A DNA stretch of 51,686 nucleotides from NCBI GenBank assembly GCA_018970165.1, contig JAGWWZ010000007.1, forward strand, positions 1 through 51,686. Direction: 5' to 3'. Positions 17,805-28,995 of this stretch are shown here, one piece after another. The stretch's first letter is position 1, and every line of letters starts with the position of its first letter. The translations under genes were made by a program, and so were the position numbers. The stretch comes from Planctomycetota bacterium (GTDB lineage: Bacteria; Planctomycetota; Planctomycetia; Pirellulales; Pirellulaceae). Under the pieces are notes generated by a model. It had not been told where the DNA came from. It worked only from the letters and a program-made list of their open reading frames with translations, and did no database searches.

Positions 17805-18596
17805 ATGACCAACACCATGCTGATGAACAACTCCAAATCGAATTATCCCAAATTGCATTACCCCCGCGCCGCCTTGGCTTGGGCCATCCTCATGTCATGG
17901 AGCCTACCCTGGGCTCGCGGGGAAGACCCAGCAAAACCATTGTCCGTGCGTCCCCAACCTCATGACGCCGAGTGGGCCATCTCCTGGTGGATGCCTCGTC
18001 ACGAACAGAAACTTAAAGAAAAGAAAGACCTCAAGGATTGCCAAGTGGTTTGGATCGGCGACTCGATCACCCACGGTTGGGAGGGAGAAGGGAAAGGAAT
18101 TTGGGATGCGCGTTTCGCCAAGTATCAGCCCCTCAATCTCGGCTTCAGCGGAGATCGAACCGAACATGTTCTCTGGCGATTGCAGAACGGAGCCGTCGAA
18201 GGGCTACATCCCAAATTGGTGATCCTCATGATCGGAACCAACAACGCTGGGCACCGCAAAGAAGCCTCGGCCGACACCGCTCTGGGAATCGAGACGATTG
18301 TGAAGGATCTGAAAACCCGCCTCCCGGATAGCCGCATATTGCTCCTGGCGATTTTCCCACGCGGTGAAGGCCCATCCGACGAACTGCGTCAATTGTGCAA
18401 CGGCACGAACGAACGGATTGCCAAGTTGGCAGACGACAAACAGGTGTTCTTCTTGGATGTCAACGCTCGGTTTTTGGACAAGGACGGGAACCTGCCCGCT
18501 GATGTCATGCCCGATAAACTCCATCCAAACCGCAAAGGTTACGAAATCTGGGCCGATGCGGTCGAACAAAGGGTGCAGGAGCTGGTTTCGCGGTAA
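17805..18596 (+). CDS. Exported SGNH/GDSL-type hydrolase
   Basis: This esterase or lipase belongs to the SGNH superfamily and is closest in motif pattern to the platelet-activating-factor acetylhydrolase beta/gamma-subunit-like bacterial proteins. From the ATG at 17805 the product is about 263 residues, with a signal-like segment AALAWAILMSWSLPWARGE. Block I is VWIGDSITHGW (nucleophile Ser), block II is FSGDRTEHVLWRL (Gly), block III is MIGTNN (Asn) and block V is DKLHPNRKGY (catalytic Asp and His). The open frame extends upstream to 17697, but that part overlaps the divergent gene and lacks a start signal. Probably it deacetylates an extracellular carbohydrate or lipid; the substrate is unknown. 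Confidence 0.9.
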   Translation: MTNTMLMNNSKSNYPKLHYPRAALAWAILMSWSLPWARGEDPAKPLSVRPQPHDAEWAISWWMPRHEQKLKEKKDLKDCQVVWIGDSITHGWEGEGKGIWDARFAKYQPLNLGFSGDRTEHVLWRLQNGAVEGLHPKLVILMIGTNNAGHRKEASADTALGIETIVKDLKTRLPDSRILLLAIFPRGEGPSDELRQLCNGTNERIAKLADDKQVFFLDVNARFLDKDGNLPADVMPDKLHPNRKGYEIWADAVEQRVQELVSR

Positions 18597-18647
18597 ATCG
18601 CGCAAGCCGTACGGCCAAAAAGCAAATATTTCCGGATTGTTAGACTG

Positions 18648-18676
18648 TTGCCTGGCCGCTTGGTACGCCCTATGCT
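18648..18676 (+). promoter_or_regulatory. Sigma70-type promoter for the zinc peptidase gene
   Basis: TTGCCT, a 17-base spacer and TATGCT lie 72 bases before the TTG start at 18748. The leader contains a small GGTCGGC/GCCGATC hairpin. Confidence 0.6.
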
Positions 18677-18747
18677 TCTGGATAAGAGAAGTGGTCGGCT
18701 CGAATGCCGATCTGACCGTTTGTCACGTTTAGTGGGAGACTCCTAAG

Positions 18748-19446
18748 TTGATCTGGTATTTGATCCTCGTTGGCCCTGCGATCCTATTAGCGTTCTACGC
18801 ACAGTGGCGAGTCAGTTCTGCCTACAGCCAGATGAGCCAGATTCCGGCTCGGATGACAGGTGCGCAGGCGGCTCGTCGGATCTTGGATTCCGCAGGCTTG
18901 TACGATGTCCCGATCGAGTCGGTATCGGGGCATTTGTCGGACCATTACGATCCATCGTCCAAGGTCGTCCGCTTAAGTTACGACGTGCACAACGGCAACT
19001 CGATGTCCGCCGTCGGCATTGCAGCACACGAAGTCGGCCACGCGATCCAAGACGCGAGAAATTACTCTCCCCTTGTCATCCGCAATCTGGCTGTGCCAGC
19101 TGCAGGGTTCGGCGGCTCGTTGGCATCGGTATTGTTCACCGTTGCCTTCGTGATGCTGTTCTCCGGCATGCTCGTATTGGGCAAGTGGGTGCTGTTGCTC
19201 GCCATCGTCGGATTCAGTCTGGTCGTTTTCTTCCAGCTGATCAATTTGCCGGTGGAGTTCGATGCCAGTTCGCGTGCCAAGGATGAGTTGATCTCTCACG
19301 GGATCATTTCATCGGGCGAGTTGCCCTACGTGAGCCGCGTGCTCAACGCTGCTGCCTTGACCTACGTCGCGGGTACGCTCAGCTCGGTCATGACCCTAGC
19401 CTACTATATGCTACAGTACGCTGGTCTGTCGCAGAGCGATAGCTAG
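18748..19446 (+). CDS. Membrane-bound neutral zinc metallopeptidase
   Basis: This 232-residue integral membrane protease matches the Zn_peptidase_2 family (YugP-like). The zinc site HEVGHA lies near residue 94, and FDASSRAKDEL near 171 supplies the likely third ligand region. Hydrophobic segments lie at the N terminus (IWYLILVGPAILLAFYA), at about 118-158 (two helices) and near 200-222. The start is a TTG at 18748: GGGAGA lies eight bases upstream and no ATG fits. Its physiological substrate is unknown. The gene has its own promoter and is followed by two mobile-type repeats. Confidence 0.9.
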   Translation: MIWYLILVGPAILLAFYAQWRVSSAYSQMSQIPARMTGAQAARRILDSAGLYDVPIESVSGHLSDHYDPSSKVVRLSYDVHNGNSMSAVGIAAHEVGHAIQDARNYSPLVIRNLAVPAAGFGGSLASVLFTVAFVMLFSGMLVLGKWVLLLAIVGFSLVVFFQLINLPVEFDASSRAKDELISHGIISSGELPYVSRVLNAAALTYVAGTLSSVMTLAYYMLQYAGLSQSDS

Positions 19447-19490
19447 AGCTTCGGGGCTGGCATTAGTTGACACTTGATCTCCGCGACTAA

Positions 19491-19556
19491 GAGCCTATCG
19501 AAAACTATAAGCCGCCTTGGCGTTAGCCGCGGTTTTTTAGGTTTTCGAATAGGCTC
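19491..19556. mobile_element. 66-bp MITE-like element with TAA target duplication
   Basis: The terminal inverted repeats GAGCCTATCGAAAAC (left) and GAGCCTATTCGAAAAC (right, reverse strand) bound a 66-bp unit with an inner GCCGC/GCGGT hairpin and no ORF. Identical TAA triplets flank it at 19488-19490 and 19557-19559. A TNA target is typical of IS5-related elements, so this looks like a non-autonomous derivative. It could also act as a terminator after the peptidase gene. Confidence 0.65.
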
Positions 19557-19603
19557 TAAGCTAATCACGTACGCTTTGAATTCCCGCTTTTCGATGTAAT
19601 CAC

Positions 19604-19683
19604 AACCCGAAACGTAAGTGAGGGATGGACTTTCGTCGCTCGCGACGTTTTCCCTCTAATGTCCCTCGCTCACGCGTCGGGTT
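19604..19683. repeat. 80-bp palindromic dispersed repeat, copy B (inverted)
   Basis: This copy is in reverse orientation relative to copies A and C and has exactly the same length. Its reverse strand starts AACCCGACGCGTGAGCGAGG and its centre holds GTCGCGAGCGAC. The palindrome extends a few bases into the flanks (ATCACAACCC and GGGTTGTGAT). Confidence 0.88.
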
Positions 19684-19716
19684 GTGATCATCCCACGCAA
19701 AATATGTCATGACGAA

Positions 19717-22269
19717 TCACTTTGCGGGAGCTGACGTGTAACGCTCGCTCTTGGGGTTTCCGCCCGATTGCAGATAGACCAGCAGGTCGATGACTTCATC
19801 GGCCGTCAGTGTATCGAGCAATCCGCCTGGCATCATCGATACTTTGCTAGGCTTGGTATCGACGATATCGTTTCGGTCGAGGTTCACGAAATTGCCTGGA
19901 TCGAGCATGTTGGTGGAAACCATCAACATATTGGCATTGAGGTTGGCAACGCGACCGATGATGGTTTGCTCTTCGGTCTGGAAGACTGTGGCTTCGTATT
20001 GATCGCTGATCTCTTTGCTCGGCTCGATGATGGCCGTAAGCATATCTTTGGGACTGAATCGTTGGCTCGACGCAGTAAGGTCTGGGCCTTGGATTCCTCC
20101 TTGACCGCCGAAGCGATGGCACTTGTAGCATTGGGCAACCGCAAACATTTGCTTGCCTCGTTCGAAATCGAATCCCGATTTCTTCTCGTTGTATTTGGCG
20201 AGCAATTCATCGACCGTCCATTCCTTCACGGTGGCTCGAGGCTTGAGTTCCGCCATAGGGTCCGCAGGTGATGGAGGAGGTCCGACGAGATCTCCGAGGG
20301 ATCTCTTTTCTTCGTCCGATAGCCAACCGATGGCGACCTTACGGATGTTTTCGATGAATCCTCCGAAGGATGCGCCACCGCGAGCCGATGCGACCTGATA
20401 GAACCACTCGAAATAGGCCTTGCGAGTTTCCGGAGTCCACCCTTCCTGAGCGTCGCGCAGGCAGAATGCGTAGTGGATCTGCTGTTCAGCGGATCCGGCC
20501 GAGTGCATTTCTTTAACACATCGTTCGATGATCTTCGGAGCTTGCAGATAGATCAAAACGCGAGCCAACTCGCGATCGACAAGCGCGTCTCCATCCGAGG
20601 TTGGGAAATGGGAATCCAATTGAGCGATGATCTTGGAACGGGTAGCTTCGTTCCCTTCTCCGAGGCGGAGGAAGCTGAGTTGATAGGCTCGTAGCATTTC
20701 GAGTTTCTCAGCGCTGTTGAGTTCATTCCATTTCAGTCTTAGCAGTGCGTTTTGGATGTCGGCCTGATCGGCGGGTGTACCGCGTCGGCTCAATGCGACC
20801 GCCAGCGTGATCGTGGCTTGCGGCGGAAGCGACTGCGCGATGGGGTCTCGCCACAGCGCTGTGTTGGCTTGATGCTCTAAGGCGAGGCGGGCAGCGGTCC
20901 GAATCGAGCGATCTTTGCTGCCAATGTGCCTGAGTGCCAAGTCGACATCGAACTTGGCTCCTGGCAGGTGCATGGCTTCAAGCGAACGTCGCACATTTCT
21001 TGCAGCAGCAGCGGTTGGGTTGTCCGGATACTTTGCAGGTTGCGTGGATTCACTCCCTGTGTACCGAATGCGATAAAGCGCCGATTGCACTTTGCGACCA
21101 CCGATGGTCATGTACATGCAACCCTCACTCGGATGGACCACCATGTCGGTGATCGGCATAGGTGAAGCGCTCACAAAGGGCTCGAAAGTCGATCGGTAAC
21201 TCGCTCCGTCCGCTTCGAGGTTCACGGCGTAGACGACGCCGTAACTCCAGTCGCCGATGAACAGCGCGTTTTGATACTTGGCTGGGAACTTGGCACCGGT
21301 GCCGAAAACGATCCCTGTCGGCGAACCGTAGCCGATGTTGGCCACGGCGCCGAAGCTGTCGGCGAAATACTCCGGCCACTTGCCAGTCCCGTTTCGCCAA
21401 CCGAATTCCGCTCCGCTGATCACATGGTTGACACGAGTCGGTCGATACCATGGCGTGCCGATATCCCATTCCATGTCCGCATCGTAAGTGAACAGATCAC
21501 CGAGTGGATTGAACGCGATGTCGTATTCATTTCGGAATCCCGTTGCGACCAACTCCACATCGGTCCCGTCGGGTTTCAGGCTCAGAATGAAGCCTCCTGG
21601 TGCCAAGCGAGTGGCCATGAAACCGCGTGCATCAGGCATCCGACCGAGCATATGATCTTCGCTCCAAATGCGAGGCACACGCGACTTGTCGATCTTCGTG
21701 GGGAGATCGGTCTGATTCCCAGCGCACATGTACAATCGGCCATCTGGCCCTTCGATGATCGCGTGCGGACCATGCTCTCCTCCACCTTCCAGAGGAATGA
21801 TCCGCTCGATCGTTTCCCACTGATCGTCGCCATCTTTGTCTTGCAGTCGATAAAGCCCTGGGCCAGAGGGAGTCGCCGAAGCATCGTCCTTTTTATCACC
21901 ATTCTTCTCGATGACACCGGTGCCATTGACGTCGATGTAAAGACCATCTTTGGTATGGAGCAAGCCTTGCGCCATGCCGATCTTGATCCCCATATCCTCG
22001 ACGCTTGTCGCCGATGCGGGTTGACCAGGGCCTGCGGGCGTGACTCGATAGATCTTTCCATATTGATCGGAAACGATCAGCCGCCCTTTGAGATCGACGC
22101 ACATCGCGACCCATGAGCCCTGCTCCTTGGCGGGAACTTCGTAAATCAGTTCCACCTCGAAACCCTCCGGTGCCCGAAAGGATTTTGGAGAGGTGGCACC
22201 GAGGCCTTGAGCGTTTGCATACGTTTGCAGAGCGCAAGCAATCCAAGCAGCGAAAATAATCGTTCGCAT
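19717..22269 (-). CDS. Exported PVC-type cytochrome c / beta-propeller (sugar-dehydrogenase-like) protein
   Basis: This large exported protein of about 850 residues combines several modules. A signal peptide (MRTIIFAAWIACALQTYANA) comes first. A six-bladed propeller like glucose/sorbosone dehydrogenases spans about residues 30-430, with repeated PDGRLY-type turns and GEHGPHAI near 168. A HEAT-like helical section covers about 430-640. The C-terminal cytochrome c domain has the heme motif CYKCH near 715, followed by GPDLTASSQRFSPKD. Likely role: periplasmic oxidation of a sugar-like substrate with electrons passed to heme; this is inference from the domains. The ATG at 22269 is preceded by GGGAT, and the longer frame to 22341 adds a poor N terminus. 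It follows the DUF1501 gene by 87 bases and is the last gene of its operon. Confidence 0.93.
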   Translation of the reverse strand: MRTIIFAAWIACALQTYANAQGLGATSPKSFRAPEGFEVELIYEVPAKEQGSWVAMCVDLKGRLIVSDQYGKIYRVTPAGPGQPASATSVEDMGIKIGMAQGLLHTKDGLYIDVNGTGVIEKNGDKKDDASATPSGPGLYRLQDKDGDDQWETIERIIPLEGGGEHGPHAIIEGPDGRLYMCAGNQTDLPTKIDKSRVPRIWSEDHMLGRMPDARGFMATRLAPGGFILSLKPDGTDVELVATGFRNEYDIAFNPLGDLFTYDADMEWDIGTPWYRPTRVNHVISGAEFGWRNGTGKWPEYFADSFGAVANIGYGSPTGIVFGTGAKFPAKYQNALFIGDWSYGVVYAVNLEADGASYRSTFEPFVSASPMPITDMVVHPSEGCMYMTIGGRKVQSALYRIRYTGSESTQPAKYPDNPTAAAARNVRRSLEAMHLPGAKFDVDLALRHIGSKDRSIRTAARLALEHQANTALWRDPIAQSLPPQATITLAVALSRRGTPADQADIQNALLRLKWNELNSAEKLEMLRAYQLSFLRLGEGNEATRSKIIAQLDSHFPTSDGDALVDRELARVLIYLQAPKIIERCVKEMHSAGSAEQQIHYAFCLRDAQEGWTPETRKAYFEWFYQVASARGGASFGGFIENIRKVAIGWLSDEEKRSLGDLVGPPPSPADPMAELKPRATVKEWTVDELLAKYNEKKSGFDFERGKQMFAVAQCYKCHRFGGQGGIQGPDLTASSQRFSPKDMLTAIIEPSKEISDQYEATVFQTEEQTIIGRVANLNANMLMVSTNMLDPGNFVNLDRNDIVDTKPSKVSMMPGGLLDTLTADEVIDLLVYLQSGGNPKSERYTSAPAK

Positions 22270-22356
22270 GATGTCGATCCCGAGTGGAGAAAAATTCAAT
22301 ACGCCATGAGGGTATCTTTTCCGGTTGTGCACCAGATGCAAGATACCAAACCGAAC

Positions 22357-23823
22357 CTAAGCGAACAGCTCTGTCACGGCTTGTGCTTTGACAAGCTCGC
22401 GAGGCTGATTCAGGTGGTTGTAGACGATGGTTTCGGGGTCGATTCCGAACGCGTGGTAAATCGTCGCAAGGAGTTGGGATGGATGGACAGGGTTGTCCAC
22501 CGGAGCGCTGGCGGTCTTGTCGCTGGTACCATGCACATATCCACGCTTGATACCGGCTCCAGCGATTACTGAGGTATAGCAATATGGCCAGTGGTCGCGA
22601 CCATCATCGCTATTGCCGTTGCCGCTGGTGCTGACACCTCGTTCCGGTGAACGCCCAAACTCGCCGACCGCAACGACCAGCGTATCCTCGAGCAGACCGC
22701 GCTGGTCGAGATCTTCGATCAGTGTGGCCAAGCCTGCATCGAGCATTGGGCCCGATTGGTTCTTCATCCGCTTGGACAAGTCGACGTGATGATCCCACGA
22801 ATGGTTATCGCTGTTGGCGATCTTGGGCCATACCACTTCGACGACGCGCGTGCCAGCTTCGACGAGTCGACGAGCGAGCAAGCAACTTTGACCGAAGGTG
22901 TTGCGACCATAGGCATCGCGCAATACTTCGGATTCTTGACTGAGATCGAATGCTTCTCGAGCCTTGCCGGAAACCACCAAGGAGAGGGCCTGCGAGAAGT
23001 ATTCGTCGAGTTGTTGGTTCTCGACGGCAGCGTTGATGGTGGGCATTTGCTTGTTGATCAGATCGCGAAGGGCAGCACGTCGCTGGAGGCGTACTGAGAA
23101 GACTTCGGGACGAAGTTGCAGGTCGCTAACGTTGATGCGATCCATCTTGTTCATGTCCAGGTCATCTCCCTCGGGAAAGAGGGTGTAGGGATCGTATTCC
23201 TTGCCGAGGAATCCGGCCGAGCCACCCTTGCCGACCACGTTGGATTCTTGAAGAGGCCGAGGAAGCATCACGAACGGCAACATCGGCTCATCGACAGGAC
23301 GAAGCCGAATGATGTTGGAACCGAAGTTGGGGAAATCTTTCGGGCTTGGGGGTTCCAACTGTCCGGAGGGACTGACCTTGTCGGTCGTGTAGCCGGTCAT
23401 CATTTGATAGATGGCTGCGGTGTGGTTGAACAAGCCGTTGGGCGTGTAACTCATCGATCGGATCATGGTGAAGCGATCGTTGACCAAGCTCAGCTTGGGC
23501 AGGTTTTCGGTGAACTGCACTCCAGGTAGCTTCGTTGCGATCGGTTTGAATACGCTCTTCACTTTATCGGGGACATTTTCTTTGGGGTCCCAGAGATCCA
23601 AGTGGCTTGGACCACCCTGCAGATAGACCAAGATCATTCGTTTGGCGCGGTTCCAACCGGGAGAGCCTGAACCATCGTTGGCCTGTGCCTGCTGCAGACG
23701 CAACAGATTGGTGAGGCTCAGGCCGAACAGACCCGATGCTCCTACGCGGAGCACATCACGGCGGGTGACGCCAAGACCCGAATCGCACAAATCCCTGCCG
23801 GCCGATCCGATGATTCGCCACAT
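22357..23823 (-). CDS. Tat-exported DUF1501 protein (sulfatase-like fold)
   Basis: The 488-residue product belongs to DUF1501, an alkaline-phosphatase-superfamily-like group common in planctomycetes and without a proven activity. The N terminus carries [16 protein letters not shown], a twin-arginine signal. Characteristic segments are [20 protein letters not shown] near residue 75, [16 protein letters not shown]-like text near 150, [15 protein letters not shown] near 365 and [12 protein letters not shown] near 405. The product ends TELFA. The start at 23823 is chosen because AAAGGA lies nine bases before it and the longer frame overlaps the upstream gene. It sits between the giant PSD1 protein and the propeller cytochrome. 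DUF1501 and DUF1549/DUF1553 genes are nearly always paired, so they probably act together in the periplasm. Confidence 0.94.
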   Translation of the reverse strand: MWRIIGSAGRDLCDSGLGVTRRDVLRVGASGLFGLSLTNLLRLQQAQANDGSGSPGWNRAKRMILVYLQGGPSHLDLWDPKENVPDKVKSVFKPIATKLPGVQFTENLPKLSLVNDRFTMIRSMSYTPNGLFNHTAAIYQMMTGYTTDKVSPSGQLEPPSPKDFPNFGSNIIRLRPVDEPMLPFVMLPRPLQESNVVGKGGSAGFLGKEYDPYTLFPEGDDLDMNKMDRINVSDLQLRPEVFSVRLQRRAALRDLINKQMPTINAAVENQQLDEYFSQALSLVVSGKAREAFDLSQESEVLRDAYGRNTFGQSCLLARRLVEAGTRVVEVVWPKIANSDNHSWDHHVDLSKRMKNQSGPMLDAGLATLIEDLDQRGLLEDTLVVAVGEFGRSPERGVSTSGNGNSDDGRDHWPYCYTSVIAGAGIKRGYVHGTSDKTASAPVDNPVHPSQLLATIYHAFGIDPETIVYNHLNQPRELVKAQAVTELFA

Positions 23824-23861
23824 GATCGTATGTCCTTTGATGAAAAAACTGCTGAAATGAA

Positions 23862-26800
23862 TTAGTGATTGAACAAAAAGGCGGGGCTGTTGATCAGCGC
23901 CCATGCCAAATCCTGAGCTGCAGTGAGTCGAGCATTGCTCAATTGCGATTCGCTTTCCTTAGCATCGGCACGCATGCGGAGCAAACGGGAGTCGTCCGGC
24001 AAAGGTTGTGAAAGTCTCTCGATTCGTTTTCTGAGGATCACGACCTGTTCGTCTTCGGGAAGGGGTTGGCTTTCCCGCTGAACAACCGCTCGCAGTCCCA
24101 TCAATTCGCTCGAAGAGGCGCGGAAATAGTCGAGTCCTTCCTTGGCGATTTGAGGATTCCATTTATCACGCGGAACCGCTCCGATTGCCGTGAGAGATTC
24201 TGGCAGCCCCAACATCAATTCCCCCTCGTGCTTGCCGACACTGACGCGGAATCGTCCGAGTCGATGGTTTTCCGCGTCATGGAATTGATGGATGCGCCAT
24301 TGCAGGACTTCACCAGCCTGAAGATTGAGCGGCTCTGCCAACGCGAAAACGGCCCAATGCTCTGCCCCGGTCGCGCCAAAAATTGCCCAACCTCCCTGAT
24401 CGTTGAGTTTGTCGTCAATGACAGCAGCGGCAGAGAATCCGGCTTGATCGAAATCGGTCAGCCCCTTGGCAAGTTTGATTTTGCGAAGCGTTTCGGGACG
24501 CTGGGGGTCGCCGGCGAACAATTCCAATTCGGTGACCACAAAGTTTCCGTTACTTGCGGAGAGTCCGGGGCCTTGATTGGGTAGATCGGGTGCGGTGAGA
24601 GCTTCCAAGCGCACGCTGGTGATGTTTGCATTGGGGGCCACCGTTTCGATCGTGTAGACCCCTTTACCGGCAGCTCCATGGGCGCGAATCGATCGGTCGC
24701 TTTGCGGTACCAACTGGGCGCCGGTTGTCGATTCCGTTTTGCGTGCAGCGAGGGTTTGCCAAATGGATCCGTTGCGGCGAGCGTCGATGAATTCTTGAAG
24801 CTTGGGTTCGAGGCCTGCTTCAAAGGCAGCCACGGCGGCATTGGCGGCAGCCAGTCTTTCTTGCCTCGCTTTTTCTGCCGCCTCGCGTTGGGCAGAGATC
24901 GATTGTTGACGTTCCTCGAGTCCCTTCTGAGCGGTTGCCCGATCGTTTTCCAGAGCTTGCAATCGCTTGGGACGTTCTTCGACCCACCAAGCTTCGCGTT
25001 GAGCCAATTGCTGCGTGAGCGTCTCATGGTCGCGTTGGATTTGAGTCAATGTCGAAAGGGCCGCGGTGATTTCCTCGGCCGTCGGTCTGCGATTGAGGAC
25101 TCGCACGAACAGTTCATCCACCAGTGCCGCGTCATCGGGCGTGCTCTCGACAATCTTGCGGATCGCGTTTTCGGGATCCGCGATCGCACCTCCGAGGGTT
25201 GGACCGCTGACCAGGGCCATGATGGATCCGAGCCGCAGATCGTTAGAGCGCTCGCATTCGCAGGCACTCTCGCGGGGCGGACGTCCCAGGTTGTTCAAGA
25301 AACCATCGGGGAGCCCCGCGTCGGCATCGGCCAATGCGGCCGCTCGCGTTCCTGGAGGAAGCCCCGGCAACTTGGATGTCGCGCCGGTGACTTGGTGAAT
25401 CGCATCGAACAGAACTTCTGCAGGCAATCGTCTTGGCAGAGCTCGCGAGTAGTTTCTATCGTCGTCGGCATTCCATTGATTGGACTCGATCGACAGTTGA
25501 TACACATCCGAAGTGCAGATGGTGCGAATCAAGTGCCGGACATCGAACGAGTGATCTTTGAAATCCTTTTCGAGGAACTCCAGAAGCTCAGGGATACTCG
25601 GCGGATTCCCAGCGCGGATATCGTCGATCGGTTCGATCAGCCCTTTGCCTAGGAGGTAGCCCCACATTCGATTGACGAAGCTCTTGGCAAAGTATGGGTT
25701 GCTCGGGGCTGTGACCCAGGAAGCGAATTGAACGCGGCGCGATGCTCCCTCGGGAGCGGTGTATTGGCAATCGAAGGGCAACTTCGGTGCAACGACTTGT
25801 TGCGTCCGTTGATGCTTGATGTCCCCCGATCCGGTATCGAAGACTTCCTCCCACAGGGGCTTGGCTCCTTCGACGGCGGTACCGCCGATCGTCGCGTTGC
25901 CCGAGGCTTCGTCTTTCTTGAAACCGATTTGAGAAAAGTAAGCGGCGGTCTCGTAATATTGATCCTGGGTCCATCGTTCGAAAGGATGGTCATGGCATTT
26001 GTTGCAGTTGAATCGGACGGCGAGGAACAGGTGTGTTGAATTCTCGACCGTTTCCTCCGGAGTACGAAGGATCTTGTAATAGGATGCTGCGGGATGTTCG
26101 CGGTTGGAGCCGGTGGCTGTCAGGATCTCGTAGACAAAGCGATCGTAGGGTTTCTTTTCGGCGATGCTCGCGCGGATCCAATCTTTGAATTTCGCAGCAC
26201 CTTCTTTGCCGAGGAACTTGGAGTTGACCTGCAACAGGTCCGACCACTTGTTGGTCCAATGATCGGTGAATGCATCGCTGGCCAATAGGGTATCGATTTC
26301 TCGTTCGCGTTTTGTTTTGGAATCGGTCGTGTCGGCCAGGAATTCGCGCACTCGCTGGGCCGTGGGAGGCAGCCCTGTCAAATCGAGGTGAATGCGCCGG
26401 AGGAACTCCGAGTCGCTGCAGATCGAAGAGGGCTGGATCTTCATCCGTTCCCACTTGGAAGCAACGAAGCGATCGACGGGATGAACGGCTGCGGTTGCCT
26501 TGGCCTGAAATCCAGATCGATCTCCCATGACCGTCAGCGTCGTCGCCGCGTAGGCACCTTCAAAGCGAGCGAGGACGGGCACTTCACCACGGCGAAGCGC
26601 TTGGACGCGAGCTCCTTCGAGAACCGCTCCGACCTCGTTGTTCCCCGACTCGAGAAATGCTTCGCGCGTCACATCGCGGGTAGCACCATCGGCATAGGTA
26701 GCCACAACGCGAAGCTGCTGGATACCGCCTGGGAGTGGGATGACAGGGTTGTTGGGAGATACTTCGATCTTCGTGACTCGTGGAGTTTCGAGACGAAGCT

Positions 26801-28991
26801 TCGCGCCGCTAGAGATCCATTGATAGAGAACCAGTGCATGATTGTCTCCTGGCTCGAGCAACTTGCCTCCTGTATGCGGAACCTGCCCGAGCGGTTTGGT
26901 GAGCATCAACGAATCGGATGGAGAGGAAGCATTGACGCGGCGGCCTGCCAAATCATCGGCGAGCGATCGAACATCATAGATCGGATCGTAGCCGCGCAGC
27001 GATAGTTTGAAACCATTCTTGCCCGCCTGCGCCCCATGGCATGTCCCAGCGTTGCAGCCGAGGCGCGAGAGCGCAGGGTTTACGTCTCGAATGAAGTCGA
27101 CTGCGTAATCGCCATTCATGTTCGATTGAACGAGTATCTCTTTTTGGTGCGAACCTACTTGAACAACGATGCGAGATTCGCCGGGAGCGACAGATTGGAT
27201 CCAACCTCGGTCCGAAACCCAAGCCTTCTGCTGGTCGGCAACGAAACTCGATTGCGAAGTCACATCGACTTGATCGCCATTGTCCATTTGTGCCATGACA
27301 ACAACCTGTGCCGAGTCGTTCCAGTTGGCCAAAGAAACCGACTCGGGATAGACCGTGATGGCAGCGATGCGTTCGATCGGAACCAACTTGTGTTCCAGTT
27401 CTTCGTTGCCGGGTGCTTTGCGAGGGGCAGACCGTTCGTCGCGATGAGCCTGTGCGATCTTCGACAAGCGATCGAACCTAGACGCGATCAACGCTTGATT
27501 GTTCACTTGGGATGCTTCCCGTTGCGGCGTTGCATCGAAATCAGTGATCGCTGCCTTGTCCGCGATCCCCCAAACTCGAATCCTGCCATCGGTGCCGCCT
27601 GCAGCGATGCGACCGTTGGAATCCAGGGCAATCGAATAAATCGCCGCGTCCTTGATGTCCCATGACCCGAGAAGTTGCGGTTGAGCTGTGACGTAAGTTT
27701 CGAGCTTCTTGCGTTCTTCCGGGGTGATGGAAAAGATCAGCTTGCCTTGGATCGCGCGAATTTCGTCGGGCACCTGGCCATCGACATCGTAAGCCCAAAC
27801 CTTGACAACGCTTTGATTGTCCAAGGTAGAGGCTGCGGCGAGGTATTTTCCATCGGGACTGACCGCCACATCGAAGATCCGTCCAGGCATCGGATCGAGT
27901 TTACGAATGAGATTCGCATCGTCGCCGATGACGCGAGCCGTTTGGCGGAACACGCGATAGATCTTGGGGACGCCATCGGCTCCACCGACGAAGATTTCAT
28001 TGCGTTGCGGATGGCGTGCGATAGCCTGGATACCACCTCGCAAAGCACCCGGAGTGATCGAGGTCACGTTGTCGATGAATCGTTCGGTCTCAACCTCCGT
28101 CAACTTGACGGTCATGTCGCGGCTGACCGAGAGCAAGTGCTTGCTGTCCGGAGTGAAGGTGGTAGCTCGCGGCCAATCGTCGTGAGCTCGCTGATAGAGA
28201 CGTTGCTTTCCCTCGAGATCGATCGCGCGGATCGAATTGTCGGTCATGCCGAATGCGATCAGCGATGAATCGTGCGACCAGGATAGACCGAAGATCGTAT
28301 CACCGCCGAGTCCTACGCTCCGTTCGAGAGCGTTGGATTGTGTATTCCAAAGCTGAAGTTCGCCTGAGACGCCAGGTTCCCCAGCTGCCACTGCCAACCA
28401 CTTGCCATCGGGAGAAAAACGAATCGATTCAAGACGCGGACTCATCCCGATGAAACGATTCGAACGGCTCCAATCCTGAGTGTTGAATACGAGCGCTTCG
28501 TGGAAGCCCGTCACAGCGAGTTTCGATCCATCCGGAGAAAAGTTGAGCCCTACAATATTGAGCGGCCCGGAGTATTGAGGAGGGTGTTCGTTGCTGTAGC
28601 GAGGACCGGTATCGACCACATCCATCACGGCACCGGCCGCGATCCATCGCCGAATAGTATCGATCTCATCGGGCTTGAGAGGGGGAAGATTCTTGGGCAT
28701 CTCTGCCTTGCCATCCACCAGCGAGATCTCCTTCATCAAGTAACTCGCATCCGGATTGCCCGGAACGATTGCCGCTTCGCCCGACTCGCCACCCTGCATC
28801 ATCCTGGCCGGGTCGGTCATCAAATAGCTCCCCTGCTTCTTCGCCTCCTGATGACAGGCGAAGCAGTTGGCTCGCAGGATCGGCATCACATCGCGAGACC
28901 ATGAAGGACTCGGAGGATCGGCGGCGATCGCAGGCAATGCCAAAACAGTAACCAAAGCGACGGCCAAGCCATTTACGAATCGAACTCGCAT
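23862..28991 (-). CDS. Giant exported cytochrome c / WD40 / DUF1549 / DUF1553 (PSD1-type) protein
   Basis: The 1709-residue exported protein has these modules in order. A signal peptide ends LPAIAA. A planctomycete cytochrome c-like domain has CFACH at about residues 43-47. A WD40-type propeller (about 130-500) contains repeated [11 protein letters not shown]-style blades. A bacterial Ig-like unit lies near 570-630. A CNAGTCH motif (two cysteines four apart, then CH) lies near 645. DUF1549 (about 840-1010) contains [12 protein letters not shown] near 994, and DUF1553 covers about 1080-1300. A charged coiled coil spans about 1320-1400, and a galactose-binding-like C-terminal part ends FLFNH. 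It probably works as a periplasmic heme enzyme on polysaccharides; no member has a firm reaction that I know. The ATG at 28991 has AGG eight bases before it. This is the first gene of a three-gene operon driven by the promoter at 29125-29153. Confidence 0.95.
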   Translation of the reverse strand: MRVRFVNGLAVALVTVLALPAIAADPPSPSWSRDVMPILRANCFACHQEAKKQGSYLMTDPARMMQGGESGEAAIVPGNPDASYLMKEISLVDGKAEMPKNLPPLKPDEIDTIRRWIAAGAVMDVVDTGPRYSNEHPPQYSGPLNIVGLNFSPDGSKLAVTGFHEALVFNTQDWSRSNRFIGMSPRLESIRFSPDGKWLAVAAGEPGVSGELQLWNTQSNALERSVGLGGDTIFGLSWSHDSSLIAFGMTDNSIRAIDLEGKQRLYQRAHDDWPRATTFTPDSKHLLSVSRDMTVKLTEVETERFIDNVTSITPGALRGGIQAIARHPQRNEIFVGGADGVPKIYRVFRQTARVIGDDANLIRKLDPMPGRIFDVAVSPDGKYLAAASTLDNQSVVKVWAYDVDGQVPDEIRAIQGKLIFSITPEERKKLETYVTAQPQLLGSWDIKDAAIYSIALDSNGRIAAGGTDGRIRVWGIADKAAITDFDATPQREASQVNNQALIASRFDRLSKIAQAHRDERSAPRKAPGNEELEHKLVPIERIAAITVYPESVSLANWNDSAQVVVMAQMDNGDQVDVTSQSSFVADQQKAWVSDRGWIQSVAPGESRIVVQVGSHQKEILVQSNMNGDYAVDFIRDVNPALSRLGCNAGTCHGAQAGKNGFKLSLRGYDPIYDVRSLADDLAGRRVNASSPSDSLMLTKPLGQVPHTGGKLLEPGDNHALVLYQWISSGAKLRLETPRVTKIEVSPNNPVIPLPGGIQQLRVVATYADGATRDVTREAFLESGNNEVGAVLEGARVQALRRGEVPVLARFEGAYAATTLTVMGDRSGFQAKATAAVHPVDRFVASKWERMKIQPSSICSDSEFLRRIHLDLTGLPPTAQRVREFLADTTDSKTKREREIDTLLASDAFTDHWTNKWSDLLQVNSKFLGKEGAAKFKDWIRASIAEKKPYDRFVYEILTATGSNREHPAASYYKILRTPEETVENSTHLFLAVRFNCNKCHDHPFERWTQDQYYETAAYFSQIGFKKDEASGNATIGGTAVEGAKPLWEEVFDTGSGDIKHQRTQQVVAPKLPFDCQYTAPEGASRRVQFASWVTAPSNPYFAKSFVNRMWGYLLGKGLIEPIDDIRAGNPPSIPELLEFLEKDFKDHSFDVRHLIRTICTSDVYQLSIESNQWNADDDRNYSRALPRRLPAEVLFDAIHQVTGATSKLPGLPPGTRAAALADADAGLPDGFLNNLGRPPRESACECERSNDLRLGSIMALVSGPTLGGAIADPENAIRKIVESTPDDAALVDELFVRVLNRRPTAEEITAALSTLTQIQRDHETLTQQLAQREAWWVEERPKRLQALENDRATAQKGLEERQQSISAQREAAEKARQERLAAANAAVAAFEAGLEPKLQEFIDARRNGSIWQTLAARKTESTTGAQLVPQSDRSIRAHGAAGKGVYTIETVAPNANITSVRLEALTAPDLPNQGPGLSASNGNFVVTELELFAGDPQRPETLRKIKLAKGLTDFDQAGFSAAAVIDDKLNDQGGWAIFGATGAEHWAVFALAEPLNLQAGEVLQWRIHQFHDAENHRLGRFRVSVGKHEGELMLGLPESLTAIGAVPRDKWNPQIAKEGLDYFRASSSELMGLRAVVQRESQPLPEDEQVVILRKRIERLSQPLPDDSRLLRMRADAKESESQLSNARLTAAQDLAWALINSPAFLFNH

Positions 28992-28995
28992 AGAA

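Noticed and set aside
21271-22116. Plus-strand open frame of 281 codons
   Set aside because: It is antisense to the propeller part of the cytochrome c protein, with no coherent fold or motif.
24678-25652. Plus-strand open frame of 324 codons
   Set aside because: It is antisense to the DUF1553 and coiled-coil part of the giant PSD1 gene, whose domains are clear.
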